A stretch of 64,000 bases of DNA, taken from NCBI RefSeq assembly GCF_963678635.1, contig NC_087064.1:84001847-84065846 (forward strand). Direction: 5' to 3'. A program made the position numbers and the translations under genes. This stretch comes from Symsagittifera roscoffensis (lineage: Eukaryota > Xenacoelomorpha > Acoela > Convolutidae). Below the pieces are notes generated by a model, which made no database searches, was not told the origin of the DNA, and worked only from the letters and a program-made list of their open reading frames with translations. Positions 17,246-27,625 of the stretch are shown here, one piece after another. Within the stretch, counting starts at the first letter, position 1, and each line of letters starts with the position of its first letter.

Positions 17246-20135
17246 TTATGTGCATTGCATCTTCTTCAAGCATAGCACAGTGTCCAATCGATCTTACTTT
17301 CAATTCCTCCTTCCCTACATAGATTTGTCCAATCAGGTCTTCGTCGCATGTTATCATCGTCTTGGTATAGATGTTGATTCCATCTATGTTTAGCATAACC
17401 TCGTGTGGACCGTAAGCTTCAGTGTATCTGTTATCAACACGTACCGACTTGCTGCCCCCTCTCGTGAGTAGTGCCCTGAGCGCTCTAGAAGTAGTTTGTG
17501 GACTTATTCCACTCAAGTAGTCTGCATACACGTCAATGTGCATTAACGTCTGGTCGCTCGGCTCGCTCAAGTTTCTAGTCACCTCGTGGCCGCCCACTGT
17601 GATTATCGACATTATTCTTGCTCCGATTTTCGATATTCCAAAGGGTTTACCTGTCACCATTTTCACGGTGTTACAATTCCCGTTCTTTGTTGAGCCCGTT
17701 CTAGCCTCTGGTACTACGTTCGTTCCGGTTAATGCTTCGTTAAAATTCTGTCTCTCGATCTCCAACTTTAGTCGTTGCTCTATTTCTTTCGCAGCCAGAT
17801 CTTGTTTCACTTTGGCAATTGCTTCCGTCGCCGCTCTCTCATAATTTATCTCTAGAGAGCTCCCGGCCGCGGACTCTAACGCACCGCTAACATGTGTTAC
17901 AGCTTTCACTGTCTTCGTCGGCAATTCGGTGTTTGGTGCCCCTAAGTTCCTAGATTCGAACTCGTTTTGCCTGTTCCGCTGATTCTGCACCGCCGCTAAT
18001 GCCAACTTATGTTTGGGGTGATTCTGGTCCTTGACCGCTTCCCAGAACAAGGGACAATCCATTCTGAAGTGCCCCTCCTGGTTACAGAAAAAACATCTGG
18101 CGCCTATCTTGATGATTAAGCCGTTATAGTACTCGTGTTCCTCCATCTGACTCATGTCCTCCTCATCCGGTGCATAACCTAGGCTCTTCATGCCTTGTTT
18201 GTACGTTGTGCAGTCAGCCACATGATGATCCGCTGACCCGCAGTTCGCGCATGATCTGCGCTTATCCATATCATCTCTAGGTTTGTACCATGATGACCTC
18301 TGGGGTTGGCTTCCCCCTTGCGTGTTCCTGTGTTCAGAATATGTGTACTTCTTAGGTTTCATCAGCATGTATTCTCTTGATTTCTGTCTCATTTCTTCTG
18401 GGGTGGGTGCGCTGTCCTTCGACAACGTGTAGTATGTTGCTAACATTGTCCTTAAGTCATCACTTTTCACCCCATCAATGAACTTCGAGGCAATGCTAAA
18501 GTTCCGTCTGTTTGTCGACTCCTCTGGGTCACTCCTCCTTCTCAAGCTCTCGAGGTCATCTAGGAACCGATCTATTGACTCGTCGTCCCTCTGTCTCCTT
18601 TTTTCAAATCGCATCATCGCTTGATGACCCTTCATGCCTGAGCCGAATCTGTTCAACAGTATTTCAAAGATTTTGTCCGCGGTGTCGCGTTCTTCTTCTT
18701 TCTTCGCAACCACACACTTTAATGCCGTGCCTTCTAAATTGCTGAGTATGGCTGTGCACGCTTGTCTTTCGTCACTCAAGTTATCTTGCTCTAGATGTAG
18801 TCTCATCACTTCCACCCAAGTGTCAATGCATCCATCGGAGTCATCTTTGAATTCTTTTGGCTTCTTGAATGTTTTTCTTGATTTTCCCTCTCTCCTGTCG
18901 CTCGAGTCAGTGTTCCTCGTGGCGAAGGCCTCTAGAGTCCTGTTCATCATCTCCCAAGTGCTGGCCCATGTCATAGCATCCGGTCCTGAGTTGCTGTTGG
19001 CTGTTGAATCTCCCGGACCAGTCGTCGTGTTCGACGTTCCACTCTTCATTATTGTTTTCGCAGCTGTTGGTGCTATGCTTATCGCATCCCTGGGTATGGG
19101 CAACGGTGTCGATTGCCGTTTGTTTCTTTGTGGTTCTACAAAATCAACTCTGGTGCCTTGCGTACGATCCGCTGCCGGTCTCTCTTGTGGTGTAGAACCT
19201 CTCAAGATTGCATCCAACTTCGCCTGTATTGCACACGAACTCTCTGCTTGACTCTTGCTCATTGTGTCCATTCTCCTTTCCAGGCTCCCTAATTGGCTGT
19301 TAACATCATCATATCGGTTCTTCAACTGTTGCATGTCTGTTTTGATGTTCTTTTCTCGTTCTTCATTGGTGGCCTCTACCTTGTCTGACATTTCCTTGAG
19401 TCTCTCCTCTGTTGCCTTAGCTAGGTTAAAATAACTGTCTAGATACTCGTGCTTGTTGTATCTTATCTCCTTTTTTATCACCTCTCTGTCTTCTTCACTG
19501 TTCTTAAGTCTTTTGTCGATCTGATTTAATTTCGCCAACAAATCGCCCAGCTCAATGGTAGTCTCTTCATGGTCAGCCGTGGGTTTCTCTTCGGCCATAG
19601 CCTCTGCTTTAGCTTGTTCCTCATTCTGGCCGGTTTCTGTCGCTTTCGTGCTCACTGTACCAAATGTTCGTGCTCTTTCTGCTTTTGGCTCTTCAGTCAC
19701 GTTTTCTTTCGTTTTTATTCCGAACATTATTCCCAATTTTTCCGTAAAAGATGTCCTCTTTACTTGAGAGTCTTCTTTCACCGTTTCTTCGGTGTTGCCT
19801 ATTGCATCTTCCGCGTCATCTATCGGTGAGAACTCTATGGGTTTCTGGTTCGGTTCCTCTGTATTGGGCATTGGAGTTGACTCTGTCGCCATCTTCCCTG
19901 TTTCATCCACACTTTAATCGGGTGTCTCTAGATCAATCTCGATGGTGGGTTCTACTCTCTCCCCTTCCGTGCCCTCTTTCGCCCTGTTCTCCGCTGTACT
20001 CCTTGTGCTGACCATGTTAACTGAAAAGTTCTTCTTTGTTATCTTCGGACCCATTGGTGTTGCTTTGCTTAGCGACGAATTATACTTTGCTTCGGTCGAT
20101 CTTTTTTCAGCTACCGGTACCCTGCTCCGCCTCAT
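17199..20135 (-). pseudogene. gag: Gag, element 1, one internal stop
   Basis: The frame opens with an ATG at 20135, meets a single TAA at about 19914-19916, and then runs open to 17199. Element 2 has no stop at the matching place. After the stop come a coiled-coil stretch (about residues 100-200 counted from 19910), a Gag core with CIDTWVEVM and KFIDGVKSDDLRTML (about 355-510), and two CCHC knuckles (CANCGSADHHVADC about 553; CFFCNQEGHFRMDC about 602). The C-terminal third precedes the protease in element 2. The last about 16 residues are out of frame because of the 26-nt deletion at the pol junction. The copy is almost intact but should not yield a complete Gag. Confidence 0.85.
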
Positions 20136-20438
20136 TATTTACAATTGTTATTATTTACAATATTATTATCTACAAAAATTCTATTCTAAGGTTTAAAAAC
20201 TCCAAGGAAAAAGAAATTAATAATTCGCTAAAAACAATTTTTCTTGAACTCTTGTAAGCTCTTTCGTGTTAGGTTAGGATAGGGAACGTGTTGAACGTGT
20301 TGTTATACTTGGTGCTTCAACCTAACCTATTACTTTTGTAGTACCCCCTTCCTAATGCTGTTCCAAGACTTTCTCTTTACCGTCCCAAGACCGTTCAGCG
20401 TTGTCCCAGTACTTCTCGTTGGTACCTTTAGACCAGCG

Positions 20439-20895
20439 TCCCAAGACCAATGGCCCAAGGCTAACGTCCCAAGACCAACGTCCCAAGACTAACGTCCCAA
20501 GACCAATGTCCCAAGACTAACGTCCCAAGACCAATGTCCCAAGACTAACGTCCCAAGACCAATGGCCCAAGACCAACGTCCCAAGACTAATGGCCCAAGA
20601 CCAACGTCCCAAGACTAACGTCCCAAGACCAATGGCCCAAGACCAATGTCCCAAGACTAACGTCCCAAGACCAATGGCCCAAGACTAATGTCCCAAGACT
20701 AACGTCCCAAGACCAATGTCCCAAGACCAATGTCCCAAGACCAATGTCCCAAGACCAATGTCCCAAGACTAACGCCCCAAGACCAATGGCCCAAGACCAA
20801 TGTCCCAAGACTAACGTCCCAAGACCAATGGCCCAAGACTAATGTCCCAAGACTAACGTCCCAAGACCAATGTCCCAAGACCAATGTCCCAAGAC
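20439..20895. repeat. 14-bp minisatellite in element 1 leader
   Basis: About 30 head-to-tail copies of CCCAAGACYAAYGT (plus strand), with variants TGGC, CGTC and TGTC at the end of the unit. Degenerate copies extend to about 21020. The repetitive open frames on both strands (GHWSWDIGLGTLVL type) are by-products of the 14-bp period. Confidence 0.95.
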
Positions 20896-21930
20896 CGCTT
20901 CGTACCAAGACTGCTCTGGTCCAAGACTGCCCCAAAGTTGCACTGTCCCAAGACTGTGTTGCTCCAAGACTGTCCCCAGACTGCAATGTCCCTAGACTAG
21001 TTCGGTACTGTCCCAAGACTCGTTACTGAGTGTCTGGATATAGGATTTCTTTCTTCTTCGTTGTAGGGACTCCTTGGTTGTCTGTACCTTGTACCACCAC
21101 TCAAGCTCTAGTGAAAATTTTCCCAAAAACCCTCTCTTGGTTGCCAAATCTGGCCCCCCTTTTTTAGTTACCTCTTTTTGAATGTTCCCAGCAATTGGGA
21201 GCCACAACTTGTGTGCAGGTATCTTGTGATCACCTGTTTGTATTAAAAACCAATCGCAAATCTTCCCCAAAACGCAACAATGTCTATAGAAAAAATAAAA
21301 TTCTGTACCGAAAAAATAACAAAACAGAGTAATCGACCCACCTAAAATTCAAAGGAGACAAATGTCAACCTTCTTTCAAAAAAAATGTCTGGTACCTAAT
21401 TGCCACGCGTTTTCCTCCCCCCACTAGTCGTCTTATGAGGTGTCACGAAAACTGTCTATATCCGTTCCCCCCTACCGATCCAACCAGCGTACCAATCTTA
21501 ACTCGAGATAAGTTTTGGATGTCCACCTATTGTTACCACGCGTGTTGATGGCTAATGTAACTAAATCAACGATGTCGATTAACTAGTTACTCTAATTCCC
21601 CCCTTTTTACAATTTACAATCGCCAACCTCTAACTTAACCAGTCCCCCTGCTAACCTCCCCCCTGTTTAGCCCCCCTCTTAAGCCGAAAAATCCCTTAAG
21701 CGCCGGGTGCTAAACCTCTCTTGAGAAAACCGTAGACCTGTTTCCAGGTCTGCTTGAGTAAAAACTGCCTCAAAACAATGGGACTCCGCTTATCCAATCT
21801 TACACTTATTTCTTATAATGTAATGTGGATTCTAACGATACCCGTTGTCCGACCTGAGAACACCCTTGTGCGTCCTCTTGTGGTGGCCCTGTGCTGGTTG
21901 TCTCTGTTCTGCCCTTGACAGCAGACCCAC

Positions 21931-22049
21931 TTTCCCACTCGACTGGTCACCTCTTCCAATCAAGTCTCTTGGTGGTCCGTTTCGATCCTTGTGAACCTCT
22001 TTCCCACTCGACTGGTCACCCTTTCCAGTCAAGTCTCCTAGTGGTCCGG
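21931..22049. repeat. Tandem duplication, 69-bp unit, in leader
   Basis: TTTCCCACTCGACTGGTCAC occurs at 21931 and again at 22000, followed each time by a similar TCAAGTCTC...GTGGTCCG stretch. About two copies. Confidence 0.85.
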
Positions 22050-22502
22050 TTGGGTCGCAATCTATCTAAAAACCCTTAACAACGCCCCCCACTCGGGCAC
22101 CCTACCAAGGTCACTGCTAGTTGATCGAAAAATTGCTAGATTGATCGAAACGATCGGTCTTGTAAAACAGTATGTGTATACTATTTAATTAATACAAAGG
22201 TTCGATCCAACTAATTTGGTATCAAAGTCACTGTCTTTTTTCGTTTTATAGTTTTTGTTCCTATTTGTTTTCCTTTTTTGCTCGTGTTTTTGTCCCCCTA
22301 GTTGCCCCCCTTTACTCGGTTAGCTAAGCCTCGTTCGGAGAGCGTACCAGGAAGTTTTCTTGAGTTTTCTTAAAAAGCTATCACGGTACAACCGGAAGGT
22401 TTACACGTTCCCGCTGAACCGTACCACCGGTACTCTAGAATGGGCATGTAGCCCGGAGCTGTGTCAAGTGGGTTCGACTCCGTAGTCATGATGTCGTAAA
22501 AA

Positions 22503-22517
22503 CACCCAGGAGCGCCA
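22503..22517 (-). other. Element 1 primer binding site
   Basis: The minus-strand sequence TGGCGCTCCTGGGTG lies 11 nt inside the 5' LTR. The identical 15-mer lies 12 nt inside the LTR of element 2. Its complement matches 13 of 15 bases of the 3' end of vertebrate tRNA-Asn including CCA. Use of tRNA-Asn is inferred from that. Confidence 0.75.
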
Positions 22518-22528
22518 TAAAAACACTA

Positions 22529-23415
22529 TGTAACAGTCGCCTACTTTAGTCACATATGAGGCTTAAGAAAAATAGGCCCTATAACCATTGGCTCAAGAGT
22601 CAGGGACACTATCTCTTGTGTTTTTCCGCCTCAAGAACGGTCGGAGCCAATTCGGTTCGCTTGCGACATGAGACTGGAACCCATTACAGCTTAAAGGCCA
22701 CTACCAAAATACCCCCCCACTCTAGAAATAGAAACGTCCCCATACTTAGGTCTCGGAATACCCAAAATACATGAACGCCATTAAAAACCGGGTCGGAACC
22801 ATCCGCTTAGTTACTTTTTATTGGACAGTGGAACTTTGATCCATTTCAGATGGATCAACCTAAAACTCGCCTTATCTCAACATAACTATCATAAAATGCA
22901 CTCGAGAAATTTAAATTGGAACTTACATATCGACGCACTTGAGTATGAGGAGTGAGTTAAAGATGAGCAGCTTGAGAATTAACTAATATAACTAAATAAG
23001 TTTTAAGGCCAATTAGTTTCAATAACGAAAGTAAGTTCTGTCTCAAGAATTGAAGTTTTCGTTTGGACCATTAGGACACTCGAGTAGTCCTCTATTCCGT
23101 TGAAGGTCCACACTATTCCATTCGAATAGTGATCCTTCCTCAAGTCAATGTTGTTTTCTCCTGTTTTCGGGATAAGACAGCTCTACTCTCTTGATATTTC
23201 GTATCGAGAAATTGCGAACAGCAATTTCCTGCCTTTTTCTTGAGTAGTTTCCCGCTCTTGTTAATTCGGGTGTTCTGATTTCTGACTTTTTCATTTTCAG
23301 TTGGTTCGAGAAAATTGAGCATGACATGCTCAATTCGAATTTTGCAAAATTAAAATTTCACTCCAAAATTGCGTATTTCTCAAGGTCAAACCCCTAGACA
23401 TGACCGACTGGCACA
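22529..23415 (-). repeat. Element 1 5' LTR (887 bp)
   Basis: Direct repeat of 6202-7088 with one mismatch. The outer edge is at 23415, followed by the AGG duplication. No clear TATA box was identified. Confidence 0.95.
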
Positions 23416-23949
23416 AGGAAGTCGCTTATGTGAAACTCATCAATGCGTATGCGGACAGGCTGTAGATTCCTTCGTTTCGCACCGTTTATCTCGCCGGAAA
23501 AGCGCTGGCAGATTCGCTCCTCACTCCGCCCTAAATGAAATTATGAAACAGACCCTCGACTCCATCAACATTCCCGCTATCCTTGAACGTCCCGGCGTCT
23601 CCAGAAGCGATGGCAAACGCCCCGACGGGATGTAATTCTCAGTTAGCAAAGAGCACGCTCAGTCGTGTGGGACGTCACAGTCGTTGATGCCCTCGCACCG
23701 AGCCGGTTCATTCGAACCTGGAAAAGCAGCGCTGGATGCCGAAATTTGGAAGAACTCAATATATTGATATAATTCATACTAGCTATATTTTGATTCCCCT
23801 CGCCTTTGAAACCCAAGGACAGGCGGGCCCGGAATGCCACAAATTTTTGAAGGAACTTGGAAAAAAACAAGTCGACGCTACAAAGGAACCTCTTGCGTGT
23901 AACATTTGCCCAGACATTACAGTGACGGAACGTAGAAAAAGTACCTATT
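23416..23949 (+). pseudogene. LINE-like C-terminal endonuclease region, 3' side of element 1 insertion
   Basis: Continues the copy interrupted at 6201. With the insertion removed, the frame passes from CRLG into CETHQCVCG, then SRRKSAGR, then SRSDGKRPDGM up to 23633. The zinc-binding CxxxxxCxC pattern followed by RPDG matches the CCHC plus PD-(D/E)XK arrangement of restriction-like endonucleases in non-LTR elements. After frame changes, 23736-23949 encodes IPLAFETQGQAGPE and FLKELGKK, the C-terminal tail of the family, ending in a stop near 23949. Confidence 0.75.
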
Positions 23950-23995
23950 GACGACTGGACTAAATACATGTTCAGTTAAATACATGGGAAAAACT

Positions 23996-25770
23996 GAAAA
24001 ACTGCATGAAAAGAGTTAGTCGAAAAATTCGTGCCTTTAATTAAGATACGCAGCAGTGGCAACCAAATGCCGCTAGCAAGGGCGGTGCGCATGAAGATAA
24101 AAGATAAAAAGACAGCCTGGAAAACATTCAAAAATTATCAAACAGCCGACAATTTCACCAAATGTAAAACCAAACGAAATGAAGTTAGATCTGCCACGCG
24201 ATCGGAGGCACTCACACGTGAAAAAGAAATATCATCAAAAGTTAAAACTAATTCGAAAAAGTTCTGGAGTTCCGCGCGCAAAAAACTACCATAAGAGAAG
24301 CAATCCTCGCTTTAATGAAACCAAATGGTATGCTAACTGACACAGACGACGAAAAAGCAGAAGTGCTCTCGAACTTCTTTGCATCGGTTTTCACTGACGA
24401 ACCCCCGGGTAACTGGGAGATCAGCCCTCCACCAACCGCCAGCCTTGATGACAACCTGGAGCTAACAATGAATGACATCCTAGGAGAACGCAGTCGGTTA
24501 GACACTTCAAAGTAGCCTGGACCAGATAGAATTCATCCTAGGGTCCTATTTGAATTACGAGAATTCATCTTAAAACCACTTTTGATTATTTTCCAAACCT
24601 CTTGGGAGACAAACAAATTACCCGAAGACTGGAAGTTGGCTAACATTTCTGCAATATTTAAAAAAGTTAAAAAATCGGTGGCAGATAACTACAGACCAAT
24701 CAGTTTAACATCAGTATGTTGCAAGTTATTCAAAAGTTTGTTCGAAAGCATTTAAAGGACCATTTCAATGAAAAAGGGCTAATAACAAATGCACAATACG
24801 GTTTTCGATCTGGACGTTCACTGAACTTAAAACTCCTGAAAGTAATTGATGACTTCACCAGGGCAATGGACAAACATGAAATTGTCGATGTGATATACTT
24901 GGACTTCAAAAAAACCTTCGATTCGCTACCACACAAAAGACTAATCGGAGTTCTTAGACAGTATGGAGTAACTGGAAGAACCTTGAACTGGATAACAGAC
25001 TTTCTTTCGGGACAAAAACAGAGAGTGGTAATCAACGATTCAAGATCCTCATGGCAGCCAGTGAAAAGTGGGATAGCCCAGGGTTCAAAACTCGGCCCAG
25101 TACTGTTTTTGATATACATCAACACAATGCCGGACAAAATAGCGTCAAAAATATATCTGTTTGCTGACGATGCAAAATTATACCGTCAAATTGAAGACAA
25201 ATTGGATGTAACACGCATACATGAAGATTTGCAATCACTAGAAACTTGGTCAGGCCAAAGTCTTTTGTCCTTTAATATCGACAAATGTGTTCACATGACA
25301 ATAGGAACCAAGAAAATGGATATGGAGAGGATTTATAAAATCAATGGCGAAAACATTGAAGAAGTGCAAATAGAAAAATACCTAGGTATCTGGCCTGACA
25401 ACTAACTGACATTCGAAACACATATCACTAAAAAAGCCAATAAGGCAAACGGCATGATACAAGTAATTAAAAAAAGCTTCATTAAAGTCACGAAACAAGT
25501 ATTCTTAAACATCTACAAATGCTTGATAAGGCCACACCTCGAATTTGCGAACTTAATTTGGCACCCAAGACTGATCAAGCATCAAAAGATCTTGGAAAAC
25601 GTACAAAGAAGAGCGACGCGTCTAGTTAGTGGTATGAAAAATCTATCCTATTACGAATGCCTTAAAGAACTGAATCTATCATCGCTGGAATACAGAAGGA
25701 GGAAAAGAGGGACACTGATAGAAATGTACAAAATCTGCTATAGTTTGTATGATAGGAATGGCACTGCGGG
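23996..25770 (+). pseudogene. CR1/jockey-like LINE ORF2, 5' side of element 2 insertion
   Basis: Starts within the region between endonuclease and RT (about 24000; no endonuclease domain seen, so it is 5'-truncated). 24315-24714 encodes the pre-RT stretch and DNYRPISLTSV, with an in-frame stop at about 24513 inside the usual PGPD motif and a frameshift near 24715. 24716-25405 encodes FRSGRS, LDFKKTFDSLPH, IAQGSKLGPVLF and FADDAKL, then a stop. 25409-25770 continues with IRPHLEFANLIWHPR and ENVQRRATRLV. The reading frame continues at 44634 after the inserted LTR element. Confidence 0.88.
25768..25770. repeat. Left 3-bp target site duplication (GGG) of element 2
   Basis: GGG precedes the LTR at 25771 and is repeated at 44634-44636. 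Excising the element with one GGG restores the LINE frame. Confidence 0.75.
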
Positions 25771-26693
25771 TGTGACATTCGACCAGAATGGCCAAAATGC
25801 AGTCTCTGCAGAATTCAGGATTTTAACAGTGAGCCTTCCGGATTGGCGATTTAGAACGGATAAGGACGTTATTTGAACGATTAGCCAAACGGTGAAGGCT
25901 AGAAGATTCTGGAATTCTAATTTTTAAAAATTCGAATTATGACGTCATATTTCTGAGAAACGTCAGAGACGGCCATTTTAGCTAAAATAACAGAAAGAAA
26001 GAGAACAACTTTTATCTGCGATTACGAACAGTACGAAAATCGAGACTAAAAAAACAACAACGAACTACCGAACAGCAGAGGACGTTCCGAGTTGCAACTA
26101 TTGTGCTGTTACAATAGTTGCGAGGCCGTTGCGAACAACGGTGAGGGGTAAAAACCAGCCCTCCGAGTTAGCGTGAACCTGAGGTTAAGGAGCTTGATTC
26201 GCCGGATTCAAGAATCCGGAAGGGTCTCGGGACGTGGACTTTTATGAACTTATATTGAATTTTAGCATCCGTCATGTCCTGACTTGAATTTAATTAAGAT
26301 CTTAATTCGTTTTGACAAGAATGAGGAGCTAGAAGTAGAGGGGGAAAGGGTTGATCCATCTTCGATGGAGATGATGATTTTTATCTACTGAACAAAAACA
26401 ATAGTAATATGATAAGTAGTAGCCCTGTTTTTAGGAGTGACCTCGTGGTCTGGGGATACTGAGACCCAGCCATGAGCTCACTGACTTTGCATGTAATTCA
26501 GTTAATTTGAGCGTTCTGGTCGAAGCCGGAGAACAGTAACGTTTTTGTCAGCCTGATGTAGGAAAGACCACCGAAAAGTACTGGCTTGGTAGAGACGGTG
26601 AAAAACATGCAAAGCTCTGTTTAGACGCTAGCCAGTCGTCTTAAGACTTAGTTTTGTTATCCGTCGATATGTATCTTCCGGGCGAATGTTACA
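25771..26693 (+). repeat. Element 2 5' LTR (923 bp)
   Basis: Begins TGTGACATTC and ends GAATGTTACA. The only mismatch with the 3' LTR is at 26483 (G versus A). It contains one AATCCGGAAGGGTC motif (26213-26226) and a perfect 11-bp stem with a 6-nt loop at 26094-26121 (GCAACTATTGT/ACAATAGTTGC). Confidence 0.96.
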
Positions 26694-26705
26694 TGTATGT
26701 TTTTA

Positions 26706-26720
26706 TGGCGCTCCTGGGTG
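26706..26720 (+). other. Element 2 primer binding site, first copy
   Basis: TGGCGCTCCTGGGTG, 12 nt inside the LTR, identical to the site of element 1. It resembles the complement of the tRNA-Asn 3' end (13 of 15). Confidence 0.75.
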
Positions 26721-26723
26721 GGC

Positions 26724-27095
26724 TGATCCATCTTCGATGGAGATGATGATTTTTATCTACTGAACAAAAACAATAGTAATATGATAAGTAGTAGCCCTGT
26801 TTTTAGGAGTGACCTCGTGGTCTGGGGATACAGAGACCCAGCCATGAGCTCACTAATTTTGCATGTAATTCAGTTAATTTGAGCGTTCTGGTCGAAGCCG
26901 GAGAGCAGTAACGTTTTTGTCGACCCGATGTAAGAAAGACCACCGAAAAGTACTGGCTTGGTAGAGACGGTGAAAAGCATGCAAAGCTCTGTTTAGACGC
27001 TAGCCAGTCGTCTTAAGACTTAGTTTTGTTATCCGTCGATATGTATCTTCCGGGCGAATGTTACATGTATGTTTTTATGGCGCTCCTGGGTGTTA
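26724..27095 (+). repeat. Tandem duplication of LTR 3' part plus primer binding site
   Basis: Repeats 26352-26723 with an offset of 372 bp and a handful of substitutions. It therefore carries a second LTR terminus (ends 27065) and a second primer binding site at 27078-27092. Element 3/4 (62018 onward) and element 1 lack it. Confidence 0.92.
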
Positions 27096-27125
27096 TTCTT
27101 TTTTAACATCATGATCGGCAGAACC

Positions 27126-27165
27126 GTTAACGAGCACTCCGCGCCGAGCGGATGCTCACATTAAC
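27126..27165 (+). other. Conserved stem-loop just downstream of primer site
   Basis: GTTAA, GAGCA and TCCGC pair with GCGGA, TGCTC and TTAAC around a GCCGA loop. The same fold can be drawn at 62122-62161 with a few changes. In the RNA it could act in packaging or reverse-transcription initiation (inference). Confidence 0.55.
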
Positions 27166-27625
27166 GCCCTTATTAGGCCTAAACCGCCGGGGCGGAAGGG
27201 TAGTTCGGAACGCGGAGGCCTTCCGGATTGCCGTGAATAGTTTTTTAACCTAGTTAAGACCGAAAATTCACAAACCAGGAAGGGTGGGGGGATCGGCCGT
27301 CCCCTCGTCCCCTGAGCGGTTGGTGACCAAAAACACTTAAAGATATAAGTAAAACCAAACAAAAAGTAGTATAGTACCCAAGAAAAACAAAAAACATAAA
27401 AAAATAACCGAAAAAACCAAAAACAGTAAAAAAGTAAAAAATCAGTAGAAATCATCCCCCCAGACAAGATGTGATTCAACCCCCCCGTTTGTTGTTGATA
27501 GATATATTGTTGTTACAGGCATTTATATCAGTCAGGATCGTTACGATCAATTTTGTGGCCCGTTTGTGAGGCTTGTACTGTAGGGTTATTTGAGCATTTA
27601 AGCACGTTAATGATAAATTGCGCCC

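Larger units (their letters stand above)
20136..22502 (-). other. Element 1 5' leader
   Basis: About 2.4 kb between the primer binding site and gag without credible ORFs. It includes a 14-bp minisatellite and a 69-bp tandem duplication, each listed separately. The remainder is C-rich on the plus strand, with no other structure I can support. Confidence 0.75.
6202..23415 (-). mobile_element. Element 1: complete 17.2-kb Ty3/Gypsy-type LTR retrotransposon
   Basis: Two 887-bp direct repeats with TG...CA ends, identical at 886 positions, flank 15.4 kb of sequence. In minus-strand order the element has a 5' LTR (22529-23415), primer binding site (22503-22517), leader with minisatellite, gag, pol, two overlapping post-pol ORFs, purine tract and 3' LTR (6202-7088). 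The near-identical LTRs mean a recent insertion. Despite that, gag carries one stop, pol is out of frame with gag, and the post-pol region is deleted, so the copy probably moved with help from another element or decayed quickly. Assignment to Ty3/Gypsy rests on the RNase H-before-integrase order and the RT motifs. Confidence 0.95.

Noticed and set aside
20262-20335. TTAGGTTAGG and CCTAACCTA as telomeric repeats
   Set aside because: Only two or three units in each direction, inside the element 1 leader.
20439-20895. Regular short repeats as a possible CRISPR array
   Set aside because: Units are 14 bp, contiguous and without unique spacers, inside the leader of a eukaryotic retrotransposon.
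22463-22480. GGGTTCGACTCC as a tRNA T-arm
   Set aside because: It looks like a B box, but no matching stems, anticodon arm or acceptor can be drawn around it.
23643-23969. Minus-strand 108-residue ORF
   Set aside because: It is antisense to the C-terminal coding remnant of the LINE-like element.
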